Source of the DNA: Aestuariibacter sp. GS-14 | Lineage (GTDB): Bacteria > Pseudomonadota > Gammaproteobacteria > Enterobacterales > Alteromonadaceae | DNA length: 64,000 nt | Assembly: GCF_006494365.1 (NCBI RefSeq) | Contig: NZ_VHIP01000008.1 | Location: forward strand, 167,284 to 231,283 | Reading direction: 5' to 3' | In this document: positions 1 through 7,571 of the stretch, one piece after another | How the letters are laid out: each line of letters begins with the position of its first letter | Numbering within the stretch: position 1 is the first letter of the stretch | Translations under genes and position numbers: made by a program | Notes under the pieces: model-generated | What the model was told of the DNA's origin: nothing | Seen by the model: the letters and a program-made list of their open reading frames with translations, nothing else | Database searches by the model: none

Positions 1-83
1 ACATTGACGAGGATTAACGATGCGGTGATGAATATGCCAAAAAACAGGATTTGAAAGAGCGATTGTCGAAAAGTAATCGTCAT
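1..83 (-). CDS. Membrane protein N-terminus, cut by window edge
   Basis: An ATG at 81-83 on the minus strand overlaps the stop codon of the upstream cupredoxin gene as ATGA, so the two are translationally coupled. The 27 visible residues (MTITFRQSLFQILFFGIFIT...) form one hydrophobic segment after a short positive N-terminus, as in a membrane-anchored sensor. In related genomes a GGDEF/EAL sensor often follows this type of cupredoxin gene, but that is inference; nothing of the catalytic part lies in the window. Confidence 0.55.
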   Translation of the reverse strand, partial: MTITFRQSLFQILFFGIFITASLILVN

Positions 84-754
84 TGGCGTTTAAACTTACT
101 GTTGCCGAATGTCTTTTCCCCTGAATCGAGAACTGTAAATCGCTCGACAGTCAAAACAGAGGGGGCATTAGGGTTAACGGAAAATTCCAGCCGTTTCTGA
201 TGATTAACAGAAAAATCTGGATGCCAAATGGTTACGGTAGGCGATGAACTTGTCAAGTCTGCCATGCCCTGTTGGTTTGTTGTCCACACCGGGCTGTTAT
301 CCCTGATATATATAAACCCCACCATAGAATCATGGATATTGCAGCCAAGTACTACAATACCGGGCTTATCAAATTTAACCGGTGCTGCATTATTACCCGA
401 ATAGAGTTTTATTTCGAAAGGATGGGGTTCAGAAAAACTGTAAACATGGTGGCGAATATTGTCGCTGTTGGGAAACACTACCCGTTGTCCTTGTTGAATA
501 ACCAAAATTTTGGGTAAGAACTGTTTATCAACCTGGTCCATTATGGCCAGAGTTTCAGGAGCAACCGATTTTTCATTATCCTTTTGCGGTTGGAGCAAAC
601 TGATAACGGCATCAACATAAGGGATACCCTGTTGGTCGACTATCGTAATGGTCGCCGCGCGACCTGAAAAAGCAATCAGCCCACTTAAACCGGCAGTTAA
701 TGCGCATAACACTAATAATTTAAGTTGTCGGATTCGTTTTGGCATAACAACCAT
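80..754 (-). CDS. Exported cupredoxin-like protein
   Basis: This is a periplasmic protein often annotated as methylamine utilization protein, with no evidence here for methylamine metabolism. An N-terminal signal peptide (MPKRIRQ then a hydrophobic stretch ending SGRA) precedes the mature part. A plastocyanin-like fold is suggested by a His-rich strand (IRHHVYSF) and a C-terminal GCNIHDSM motif. The His, Cys, His and Met have the order of type-1 copper ligands. The start is uncertain: ATG at 754 (MVVMPKR) or 745 (MPKR) fit the signal peptide, while an upstream GTG at 784 adds an unlikely tail. The gene is coupled by a 4-base overlap to the membrane protein at the window edge, so the two probably act together, perhaps in redox or copper sensing (inference). 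Confidence 0.7.
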   Translation of the reverse strand: MVVMPKRIRQLKLLVLCALTAGLSGLIAFSGRAATITIVDQQGIPYVDAVISLLQPQKDNEKSVAPETLAIMDQVDKQFLPKILVIQQGQRVVFPNSDNIRHHVYSFSEPHPFEIKLYSGNNAAPVKFDKPGIVVLGCNIHDSMVGFIYIRDNSPVWTTNQQGMADLTSSSPTVTIWHPDFSVNHQKRLEFSVNPNAPSVLTVERFTVLDSGEKTFGNSKFKRQ

Positions 755-840
755 TGTGCTTCGCAAATTGAGAAACTTAACCACTAAAAATCCAAGGCAG
801 TTTTGGGCAAATCTAACTACGATAAATTATAGAAGTTTTC

Positions 841-1225
841 TGAGATATCAATATATTTAGGAAGATACGAGTAAATCCCTGATGTTAGGTATAGTATAAT
901 TCTACGGATTTACAATCATAGTAGATATTGGACTTTCTGCCTTTACAAAGTAATCGAATGTGCAAAGAATCTGACCACTACAGCATGCGGTTCTATGATC
1001 CCAGTGGATTTCAAAAATCAAACTTCATGTTGCGTCTTTTTCGTCTTATAAGTCCGGATTTATTTAAGTATTCCGATATGCGATGCTTAAAATTTACTCG
1101 CTTCAAAGCAATAAATCAGTTACTTTAATTTTAGGTTGCATAGTGCTTTAATCATCATTACCACCTGCTTCACCTTCTCTGAACAACTGATATATCAATG
1201 CACTTAATTTACATGGACGTACAAT
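841..1225. other. Intergenic, AT-rich, no gene seen
   Basis: The gap between the divergent cupredoxin and lipoprotein genes is AT-rich. A 66-codon frame at 928-1128 has no convincing ribosome site or recognizable product. I see no terminator or repeat. It presumably holds promoters for both flanking genes. Confidence 0.5.
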
Positions 1226-2728
1226 ATGAGAATTTTAATCTCGATAGTATTTTTGTTGAGTTCAACAGCTCTGTTAAACGGGTGCTTCTTGACTGATAAG
1301 CCGGTAAGTAACAAAAATTACACGCTTGTTTTTAAAAACCAACCAGACTTACGGAATATAGAAACATATGATGTTACCAATACTAAAATGTTTTTTAGCG
1401 ATCTTAAAAAAAGTGACTTTTATTTATCTGGCTCACCTTCCAATATAGATTTAACTGACGTCAAGAAATTAGCGGAAGAAAATATCATCACCTACTCCGA
1501 ATATCTACTTGTATCAAAATACTGGGATAGCGAGATTCCTAGTCCAGTTCCCACGTTTCTATCTTTTCAGCAAGATCAAGATAACAGCTGTTTTGCCGTC
1601 AGAATCGAACAACGTCCTGAGTACTATTTACGTCAGTCTAATAAAAAAACTTATGCAGATAATTCTGTTATGAGCGTGCATGGATTAGCAAATGGTAAGT
1701 ATGCGGTAATATCGCTATACAGCCGAACTAAAAACAGTAATTGTACTCATGACACGGATCAGAAAGAAATTGTGACCGTGATGCTTGAAGTACGAGGAAA
1801 TACTCTGAGTATTCACGAAAACATGAACAGTTGGTTAGAAGATAAAATCGAAAGTGGTGCATACAAAAGCCGTTTTTTTAGTAATGCACTTGGAAGAGAA
1901 AGCATAGATAAAGGTAATGCTGATAAGCCAATAGATGTATTTGTCATAAATTCAGATAAAGTTTGGAATGATTACATACAAGAAACAAATTATAGCTTCG
2001 AGCCAAGTATCATTATGGGAGAGGTTGAATATGACGTTAGAGCATTGTGGAAAATTAAGCATACTTTGGTTAGCTATACCAAAAAGCTGGAATCTGAACG
2101 GGAGACATTGGCGCAAGAAAAAAGGCGTCAGGAAGAAGCCAAGAAAAGAGAAGCTGAGGCACTTGCACGCAAACATCGAGAACAAGAGGCGGCTATTCAG
2201 GCTTCCAGGTTAAAAGGTAACCGGGATTACTACCTGGTTTTGTATACTGAAGATCAACTAGAACTTTCCCATGAAATACTCACCAGTGCCACATTTAAAG
2301 AATATAAATCAAAAGTACTAAGAAGAAGAACTCTAAAGCGGTTGCCAACGTCCGTAGACATTACAAGGTTACCTTACGTTGGTACGTCTTACTTTAATGA
2401 GTTTGAACAGGTCTTTTATACTACCTCAACCATACAAACTTACGGCAACTGTTTCAAATACATTGAAACCGGCAAACTAAAAGGCGGCCGACTAGTTCCG
2501 GTTGAGATTTCGCAGTTTTCGATGAGAGATAAGGTATTTAGGATTGAGCAAGGCGGAGAAGATATGCAGGTGTGTACCTATGGCTCTGTAAATGTAGACA
2601 CCTGTGAGATTACAAAATGTAAACAGTATGGAGAAAGAAAAAAAGCTATCTCCTCTCTCCTTTTTTACGATCTGGGCGATGCCAAAACTATTTTCAACTA
2701 CTACGCAGAAGGCTATCCCTTCGAATAA
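1226..2728 (+). CDS. Predicted lipoprotein with central coiled coil, unknown function
   Basis: The 500-residue protein begins MRILISIVFLLSSTALLNGC, a signal peptide with lipobox LNGC, so the mature protein should be lipid-anchored. Residues about 285-330 are rich in Glu, Lys, Arg and Gln (KLESERETLAQEKRRQEEAKKREAEALARKHREQEAA) and form a clear coiled coil. The parts before and after it each open with a YTLVF/YYLVLY strand and a later hydrophobic-Tyr segment, so they may be two copies of one domain, which I could not confirm. I do not recognize the family. The gene stands alone, is more AT-rich than its neighbours and could be a recent acquisition. Confidence 0.6.
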   Translation: MRILISIVFLLSSTALLNGCFLTDKPVSNKNYTLVFKNQPDLRNIETYDVTNTKMFFSDLKKSDFYLSGSPSNIDLTDVKKLAEENIITYSEYLLVSKYWDSEIPSPVPTFLSFQQDQDNSCFAVRIEQRPEYYLRQSNKKTYADNSVMSVHGLANGKYAVISLYSRTKNSNCTHDTDQKEIVTVMLEVRGNTLSIHENMNSWLEDKIESGAYKSRFFSNALGRESIDKGNADKPIDVFVINSDKVWNDYIQETNYSFEPSIIMGEVEYDVRALWKIKHTLVSYTKKLESERETLAQEKRRQEEAKKREAEALARKHREQEAAIQASRLKGNRDYYLVLYTEDQLELSHEILTSATFKEYKSKVLRRRTLKRLPTSVDITRLPYVGTSYFNEFEQVFYTTSTIQTYGNCFKYIETGKLKGGRLVPVEISQFSMRDKVFRIEQGGEDMQVCTYGSVNVDTCEITKCKQYGERKKAISSLLFYDLGDAKTIFNYYAEGYPFE

Positions 2729-2956
2729 AAAGTAATATGTAGCATAACCCAGACCCAAAGACTTTTCTAAAATGTAGTGGTCAAGTATATCTGGCCACGG
2801 TTTTATTGGTTTCCCAGTAAATATCTTCCTTTTAGTTAGACGGTAGTCCAGCATTCTTTGAATGCGGTCGATAGCGACTATAATACCTATATTTAATTTG
2901 TTATTAGTTCTCTTGCGTCTATAAACACTAAGCACCCGATGATCCCCACATTCCTT

Positions 2957-3085
2957 TGTGGGCAAATAACGGCTAGCAATAGCCGTAGACGCACACTAAA
3001 AGTCCGTTATGGAGTGCTAAGTAGCCATGATTGCATGATGTTGTTGAAGGCCGCTTTTCGCTCAAAGCTGTCATTAGAATTGCCA
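2957..3085 (+). repeat. Dispersed repeat, copy 1
   Basis: This noncoding stretch closely matches the reverse complement of 25122-25250. The longest shared exact block is TAAAAGTCCGTTATGGAGTG, followed by shared GCATGATGTTGTTGA and GGCCGCT. More diverged relatives lie near 46153-46232 and 63400-63490. It contains a small inverted repeat (CGGCTA gcaa TAGCCG). No open frame suggests a protein, so it looks like a genome-wide intergenic repeat. Confidence 0.75.
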
Positions 3086-3224
3086 CAAACTAATGACTTC
3101 TATACGCACATAACCCCCTTCCAGAATTATCCAACTACTTACCTCAAAATCGATATCAGTCAAATGAGACGATTTATCAATCTTTATGAGATTCCACACC
3201 TCTCAATCTAACCGCGAAAATACA

Positions 3225-3238
3225 TTGATCTGGATCAA
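3225..3238 (+). promoter_or_regulatory. FNR box upstream of gbsR-type/cydAB operon
   Basis: The sequence TTGATCTGGATCAA is a perfect match to the FNR consensus TTGAT-N4-ATCAA. Its centre at 3231.5 would put a class II start site near 3273, with a TAATTT -10-like element at about 3259-3264, just ahead of the ribosome site. This predicts oxygen-responsive control of the regulator-cydAB operon. Confidence 0.75.
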
Positions 3239-3289
3239 GTTCAGGATTAAACTTTCAGTAATTTCTGAAACTTCAGCAAGGAACATAAA

Positions 3290-3841
3290 ATGAAAATGTC
3301 ACCGCTTGTCACATCTGCTGTGATGCACTTTGGTGAAATGGGCAGTCGCTGGGGATTTAATCGCACGGTAGGCCAAATGCTTGCGCTAATTGTGCTGCAC
3401 GAAGAGCCACTGGCAGCCCAGGAAATCGCCGATGCACTGAGCATTTCGAGGGGCAATACCAGTATGGGGCTGAAAGAACTGCAATCCTGGCAGTTAATTA
3501 AGCAGCACCATGTACCCGGAGAGCGCAAGGAGTTCTATATTCCAGCGGGATCAATTTGGGTGCTGGCCAATAGGGTATTTGAAGAGCGCCGAAAGCGCGA
3601 AATCGACCCTACCTTATCGTTACTCAGGGATTTAATGATGGAGTCTCCCAATAGTGAGCAAGACAGCAATGTACAAGCCCGCTTAAACGAAATTCACGAT
3701 TTGTTGGAGTCGGTAACGGCATGGTCGCAGGAGCTGCAAAACCTGGGCCCCGATAAACTGGCAACGTTAATGAAACTGGGTGCTGGTGTAGGCCGCATTC
3801 TTGAACTCAAAGACAAACTTCTTCCCGGAAAATCAGCCTGA
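3290..3841 (+). CDS. GbsR/MarR-type winged-helix regulator
   Basis: The 183-residue protein has a winged-helix DNA-binding domain in its first half: helix-turn-helix AAQEIADALSISRGNTSMGLKELQ, then a wing around HHVPGERKEFY. The opening SAVMHFGEMGSRWGFNRTVGQMLALI is typical of the GbsR group. The second half is helical and probably dimerizes. The ribosome site AAGGA lies seven bases before the ATG. The gene directly precedes cydA; its stop lies 13 bases before the cydA GTG, so the two are cotranscribed and it likely controls the oxidase operon. The ligand is unknown. Confidence 0.8.
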   Translation: MKMSPLVTSAVMHFGEMGSRWGFNRTVGQMLALIVLHEEPLAAQEIADALSISRGNTSMGLKELQSWQLIKQHHVPGERKEFYIPAGSIWVLANRVFEERRKREIDPTLSLLRDLMMESPNSEQDSNVQARLNEIHDLLESVTAWSQELQNLGPDKLATLMKLGAGVGRILELKDKLLPGKSA

Positions 3842-3854
3842 TCAGGAGGCGATT

Positions 3855-5216
3855 GTGGACGCATTCTTATTATCACGACTTCAGTTTGCACTGAATATTA
3901 GCTTTCATATTTTATTCCCTACTATCACCATCGCGCTTGGATGGTTTTTGTTTTATTTCAAATTGCGCTCAAACCTGTCGCACCATCCGGTATGGATGCG
4001 TATTTACCGTTTTTGGGTAAGGGTATTTGCGCTTACCTTTGCGCTGGGCGTGGTATCGGGCGTTACCATGTCGTTTCAGTTTGGCACCAACTGGCCGGGT
4101 TTTATGGAAAAAGCAGGCAACGTAGCCGGACCGTTATTAGGTTATGAAGTACTTACTGCGTTCTTTTTAGAAGCTACCTTTTTGGGCATTATGCTATTTG
4201 GTATTCGAAAGGTGCCTAACTGGCTGCACACGCTGGCTACCTTTGTGGTAGCGGCTGGTACTACGCTGTCGGCGTTCTGGATCCTGTCGCTGAATAGCTG
4301 GATGCAAACTCCGCAGGGTCATGAAGTCATCGACGGTGTGATATACGCCAAAGACTGGTATGCCATTATTTTTAATCCCTCATTCCCCTACCGGTTTGCA
4401 CACATGTTGCTGGCATCAGGATTAACCGCCAGCTTCCTGATTGCGGGCTTGTCTGCCTACCGTATTTACAAGGGCGACAATAAAATTGCGCCCAAACTGG
4501 CATTGAAAACCGCCACCTATACCGCAGCAGTGTTAATCCCCTTACAGATACTGGCAGGTGATATGCACGGCCTGAATACGCTGGAACATCAGCCACAGAA
4601 AATTGCCGCAATGGAAGGCGTGTGGCACACCGAACAAGGTGCCCCGCTGTTGTTGTTTGCCATTCCCGACGCGGAAAGTAAAACCAATCACTTCGAGATT
4701 GCCATTCCCAACATGGCGAGTTTTATTCTTACTCATGATGTGAATGGCGAAATTAAAGGTTTGAACGAGTTTGAAGGTAAGCATCCACCGGTGGCACCGG
4801 TGTTCTATTCATTCCGGATCATGTTGGGCATGGGTATGCTTATGTTGTTTGCCGCCTGGTGCGGCACCTACTGGCTGCTTCGTAAAGACGCCCTTCCCGA
4901 CTGGCTGATAAAAGTCTTTATTGGCATGAGCTTCAGCGGCTGGATAGCCACGCTGGCAGGCTGGTACGTTACCGAAGTTGGCCGCCAGCCTTATTTGGTA
5001 AGTGGCGTACTCACTACCCAGGATGCGGTAACCGGTCTGCCACCGGCAAACATTGCCCTGTCGTTCTCGCTGTATGCTGCATTGTATGGTGTATTGCTGA
5101 TTGCCTACATACGCACGCTTATGCTGATGTGCCGCAAGTCGGTGGGCATTGAAGAAATCTCGGCTGAAGAGCGCGCGCAGGCCAAACTGCCCCTCTCCCC
5201 CCTACAGGCGAACTAG
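3855..5216 (+). CDS. cydA: Cytochrome bd-type quinol oxidase subunit I (CioA-like)
   Basis: This inner-membrane subunit carries the hemes that oxidize quinol and reduce oxygen. The start is a GTG at 3855 preceded by AGGAGG at 3844-3849; an upstream ATG at 3801 lies inside the regulator gene and has no such site. With this start, His18 in SRLQFALNISFH aligns with heme ligand His19 of E. coli CydA. Other family signatures are FQFGTNWPGF, EVLTAFFLEATFLG and GRQPY (GRQPW in many relatives). At about 453 residues it is shorter than E. coli CydA because the Q-loop is short, as in the cyanide-insensitive CioA branch. It is followed 9 bases later by cydB. Confidence 0.93.
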   Translation: MDAFLLSRLQFALNISFHILFPTITIALGWFLFYFKLRSNLSHHPVWMRIYRFWVRVFALTFALGVVSGVTMSFQFGTNWPGFMEKAGNVAGPLLGYEVLTAFFLEATFLGIMLFGIRKVPNWLHTLATFVVAAGTTLSAFWILSLNSWMQTPQGHEVIDGVIYAKDWYAIIFNPSFPYRFAHMLLASGLTASFLIAGLSAYRIYKGDNKIAPKLALKTATYTAAVLIPLQILAGDMHGLNTLEHQPQKIAAMEGVWHTEQGAPLLLFAIPDAESKTNHFEIAIPNMASFILTHDVNGEIKGLNEFEGKHPPVAPVFYSFRIMLGMGMLMLFAAWCGTYWLLRKDALPDWLIKVFIGMSFSGWIATLAGWYVTEVGRQPYLVSGVLTTQDAVTGLPPANIALSFSLYAALYGVLLIAYIRTLMLMCRKSVGIEEISAEERAQAKLPLSPLQAN

Positions 5217-5225
5217 GAGAAAACC

Positions 5226-6236
5226 ATGCCTTTCGAATCACTTTCTGCCGAAGCGCTGGGCAACATTTATGTTGGCTTACTGGGGCTGGCTGTATTGCTG
5301 TATGCCATTCTTGATGGCTATGACTTAGGGGTTGGCGTGCTGTTTCCTCCCCGAAACGAAACATTCAAAGATGACATGGTGGCGTCTATCGGGCCCTACT
5401 GGGATGCCAACGAAACCTGGCTGGTATTGGCGGTTGGGTTATTGCTTATTGCCTTTCCGCAAGCGCATAGTGCGATACTGCAAACCTTATACCTGCCTGC
5501 CACCTTTATGCTGATTGGATTGATTTTGCGCGGTGTATCATTTGATTTCAGAGCCAAAGTGCCGCAAACCAAGAAGCGCAAATGGGATACCTGCTTTAAG
5601 TACGGCTCGTTACTTACTACCTTATCGCAAGGCTATATGCTGGGTATATGGGTTACTGGCTTACGCACCGATTGGTACGCACAAGGCTTTGCCCTACTTG
5701 CCGCGTTTGGCGTAACCGCAGCCTATGCGTTTATTGGTGCATGCTGGCTGATCCTCAAAACAGAAGGCGAATTGCAGGCCAAAGCATTTTATTGGGCAAA
5801 GCGTTGCCTGATGATTCTGGCTGGCGGGATTATAGCGGTGAGTTTTATAAACCTTACTCTGCATGAAAATGTGCGTGAGCTTTGGCTGGAAAGCCCGTTG
5901 GGACTGGTGTTAATGCTTATTCCGTTGGCGTGTTTTGGGTTACTGCTATTGTGCGGCATTGTACTGCAAAAACTCCCCAAAGCAGGTGGGCGCGGCGAAT
6001 GGCTACCTTTTGCACTGGCACTTCTGGTATTTGTGCTGTGCTTCACTGCCTTTGGCATTAGTTATTATCCCTACGTGGTACCCGGTAAACTCACCATTAT
6101 GGATGCCCTGAGTGATCCGGACTCACTGCGCTTTCTGTTGGTAGGCGTGGTAGTGGTTGTGCCCTGCATATTGCTTTACACCGTATGGGTATACCGAATA
6201 TTTGCAGGTAAATCTGAAAAACTGGCGTACTACTGA
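5226..6236 (+). CDS. cydB: Cytochrome bd-type quinol oxidase subunit II (CioB-like)
   Basis: A 336-residue polytopic membrane protein begins MPFESLSAEALGNIYVGLLGLAVLLYAILDGYDLGVG, the hallmark ILDGYDLG motif of CydB. The motif GPYWDANETWLV follows at about residue 57, also conserved in the family. A ribosome site AGGAGAAAACC precedes the ATG, and the gap from cydA is nine bases, so the subunits are cotranscribed. No convincing small CydX-like or DUF2474-like gene follows before the terminator at 6301. Confidence 0.95.
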   Translation: MPFESLSAEALGNIYVGLLGLAVLLYAILDGYDLGVGVLFPPRNETFKDDMVASIGPYWDANETWLVLAVGLLLIAFPQAHSAILQTLYLPATFMLIGLILRGVSFDFRAKVPQTKKRKWDTCFKYGSLLTTLSQGYMLGIWVTGLRTDWYAQGFALLAAFGVTAAYAFIGACWLILKTEGELQAKAFYWAKRCLMILAGGIIAVSFINLTLHENVRELWLESPLGLVLMLIPLACFGLLLLCGIVLQKLPKAGGRGEWLPFALALLVFVLCFTAFGISYYPYVVPGKLTIMDALSDPDSLRFLLVGVVVVVPCILLYTVWVYRIFAGKSEKLAYY

Positions 6237-6300
6237 GTCTGCCAGATGCAAGAAGAAAACAACAAGAATTAACCAACGAAAAGTAATCAGCGAGACGTAA

Positions 6301-6334
6301 GCAGGGAGAGGTGGCACTCACCTCTCCCGCTTTT
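6301..6334 (+). terminator. Rho-independent terminator after cydB
   Basis: The inverted repeat GGGAGAGGTG (6304-6313) and CACCTCTCCC (6319-6328) encloses a five-base loop and is followed by GC and TTTT. It ends the cydAB operon. The convergent DUF1707 gene stops at 6393. Confidence 0.8.
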
Positions 6335-6392
6335 ACCCGTAAAGTGCAAACTCAATCTATAACGACGGCCGTTCAATAACGTTCGTGCGTAG

Positions 6393-7064
6393 TTAGTAGC
6401 TGCGACGCTTGGTGTCGTGGTGGCTCGCACCGAAAATGGATTTCATCTGGTTGGCAAAGGCCACAAATTTTTCACGAACTGTGCGCTTAATAGCAATGTC
6501 TACACCGCCCATCAGCACAAAGCCTTCTACCGTAATGGTAGGCGCCTGACGGTCGGCAATCGACGACGTTTTGTTATCCACTCCGCCCATAATACAAAAG
6601 GTTTTGGTAACCACATTCACGTTTTCGGGTACTTTAATGTCGGTACCGCCCATCACGCATAATACTTTTACCGTAACGTGCTGCGCGCGGAATTCGGCAT
6701 CGGTAAAATCAAGCGTGGTACCGCCCATAAAGTCGATCACCCGGATCTCGCGAGGTACTGTCCAGCGTCCGCCGCGATCCGATCCCCCCATTATATTCAC
6801 AATGGTATCGCGCTCAGGCACTTCACCGGTTGCATACTTAACACTGAACTTGTGTTCTTTTTCGCGACTGTAGTCACCGTCTACCTGCAGCGTGAGATCG
6901 GCAGCTAACGCCACAATTTCATGGTGATCCTTACTTGCCATGGCCTGGTCTAATCGTCGCTCGAAGGCTTCCACCGAAATCACGCCATGACTGTAGTGAT
7001 AAATCAGTTTGTCGATCACTTCTTCGCGTACTTGCTCGATTGGACGGTCTTCCAGTTTCACCAT
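6393..7064 (-). CDS. DUF1707/LiaF-like protein
   Basis: The 223-residue protein from ATG 7064 (MVKLEDRPIEQVREEVIDKLIYHYSHGVISVEAFERRLDQAM) opens with a DUF1707-like helical domain of about 60 residues. A chain of short repeats built on an MGG core follows (IMGGSDRGG, FMGGTTLDF, VMGGTDIKV, IMGGVDNKT, LMGGVDIAI), as in the C-terminal domain of LiaF-type cell-envelope stress proteins. There is no signal peptide or membrane segment, so the protein is probably cytoplasmic. A ribosome site AAAGGAAA precedes this start; a longer upstream extension lacks one. Its role is unknown. Confidence 0.75.
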   Translation of the reverse strand: MVKLEDRPIEQVREEVIDKLIYHYSHGVISVEAFERRLDQAMASKDHHEIVALAADLTLQVDGDYSREKEHKFSVKYATGEVPERDTIVNIMGGSDRGGRWTVPREIRVIDFMGGTTLDFTDAEFRAQHVTVKVLCVMGGTDIKVPENVNVVTKTFCIMGGVDNKTSSIADRQAPTITVEGFVLMGGVDIAIKRTVREKFVAFANQMKSIFGASHHDTKRRSY

Positions 7065-7154
7065 GACAGTTTCCTTTAATGTTGTGTTGCGTAACTTGCG
7101 CGTTATCATTACTACGTGGTTTGGAAGCAAAGTCCACACCAAAAATAAAAACAT

Positions 7155-7571
7155 TACGAATCAATAACCTAACAAACACCCATTTGCAGCTAGCTGAATG
7201 ATTTCGCCACATTTTAGTCAAACTGGCTGATGCTTGGTGTGCGATACACTGTTTAATAACGCAACGCGCTGTTGTTTTACTCATCATACGCGGTGAATTA
7301 AACAGTGTCCTGCCTGCGAAAATTGCACTACTACTTTAGCATCAGCCCACTGCGCTTCTGGTTGTAGCCAATAGTACAACCACAAAAAACCGGGAACTTT
7401 TCCCGGCTAAGCCGGGGAACATTTCCATATATACCGGCTGCGAAAATTCTCATACTTAACGGTACACACAATAAGTATTCACCCTATATGCACGTTCACC
7501 GCATAACGCGTTAACAGAACAATGCCATACACGTGCAATGTGGAAAAGAGTGAGAAGAAGCTGGACACACA
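7155..7571. promoter_or_regulatory. Divergent intergenic with alternative hairpins
   Basis: This gap separates the DUF1707 gene from the TonB receptor and should hold both promoters. Within it CCGGGAA (7390-7396) can pair with TTCCCGG (7400-7406), while CCCGGC (7402-7407) can pair instead with GCCGGG (7411-7416). The two hairpins share their middle and exclude each other. They lie about 155 bases ahead of the receptor start. Whether they regulate it is unknown. Confidence 0.4.

Noticed and set aside
928-1128. A 66-codon frame upstream of the lipoprotein gene
   Set aside because: No ribosome site, no recognizable motif and unremarkable composition in an AT-rich gap.
2492-2965. A 157-codon minus-strand frame overlapping the end of the lipoprotein gene
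   Set aside because: About half of it is antisense to the lipoprotein gene and its upper part runs into the dispersed repeat.
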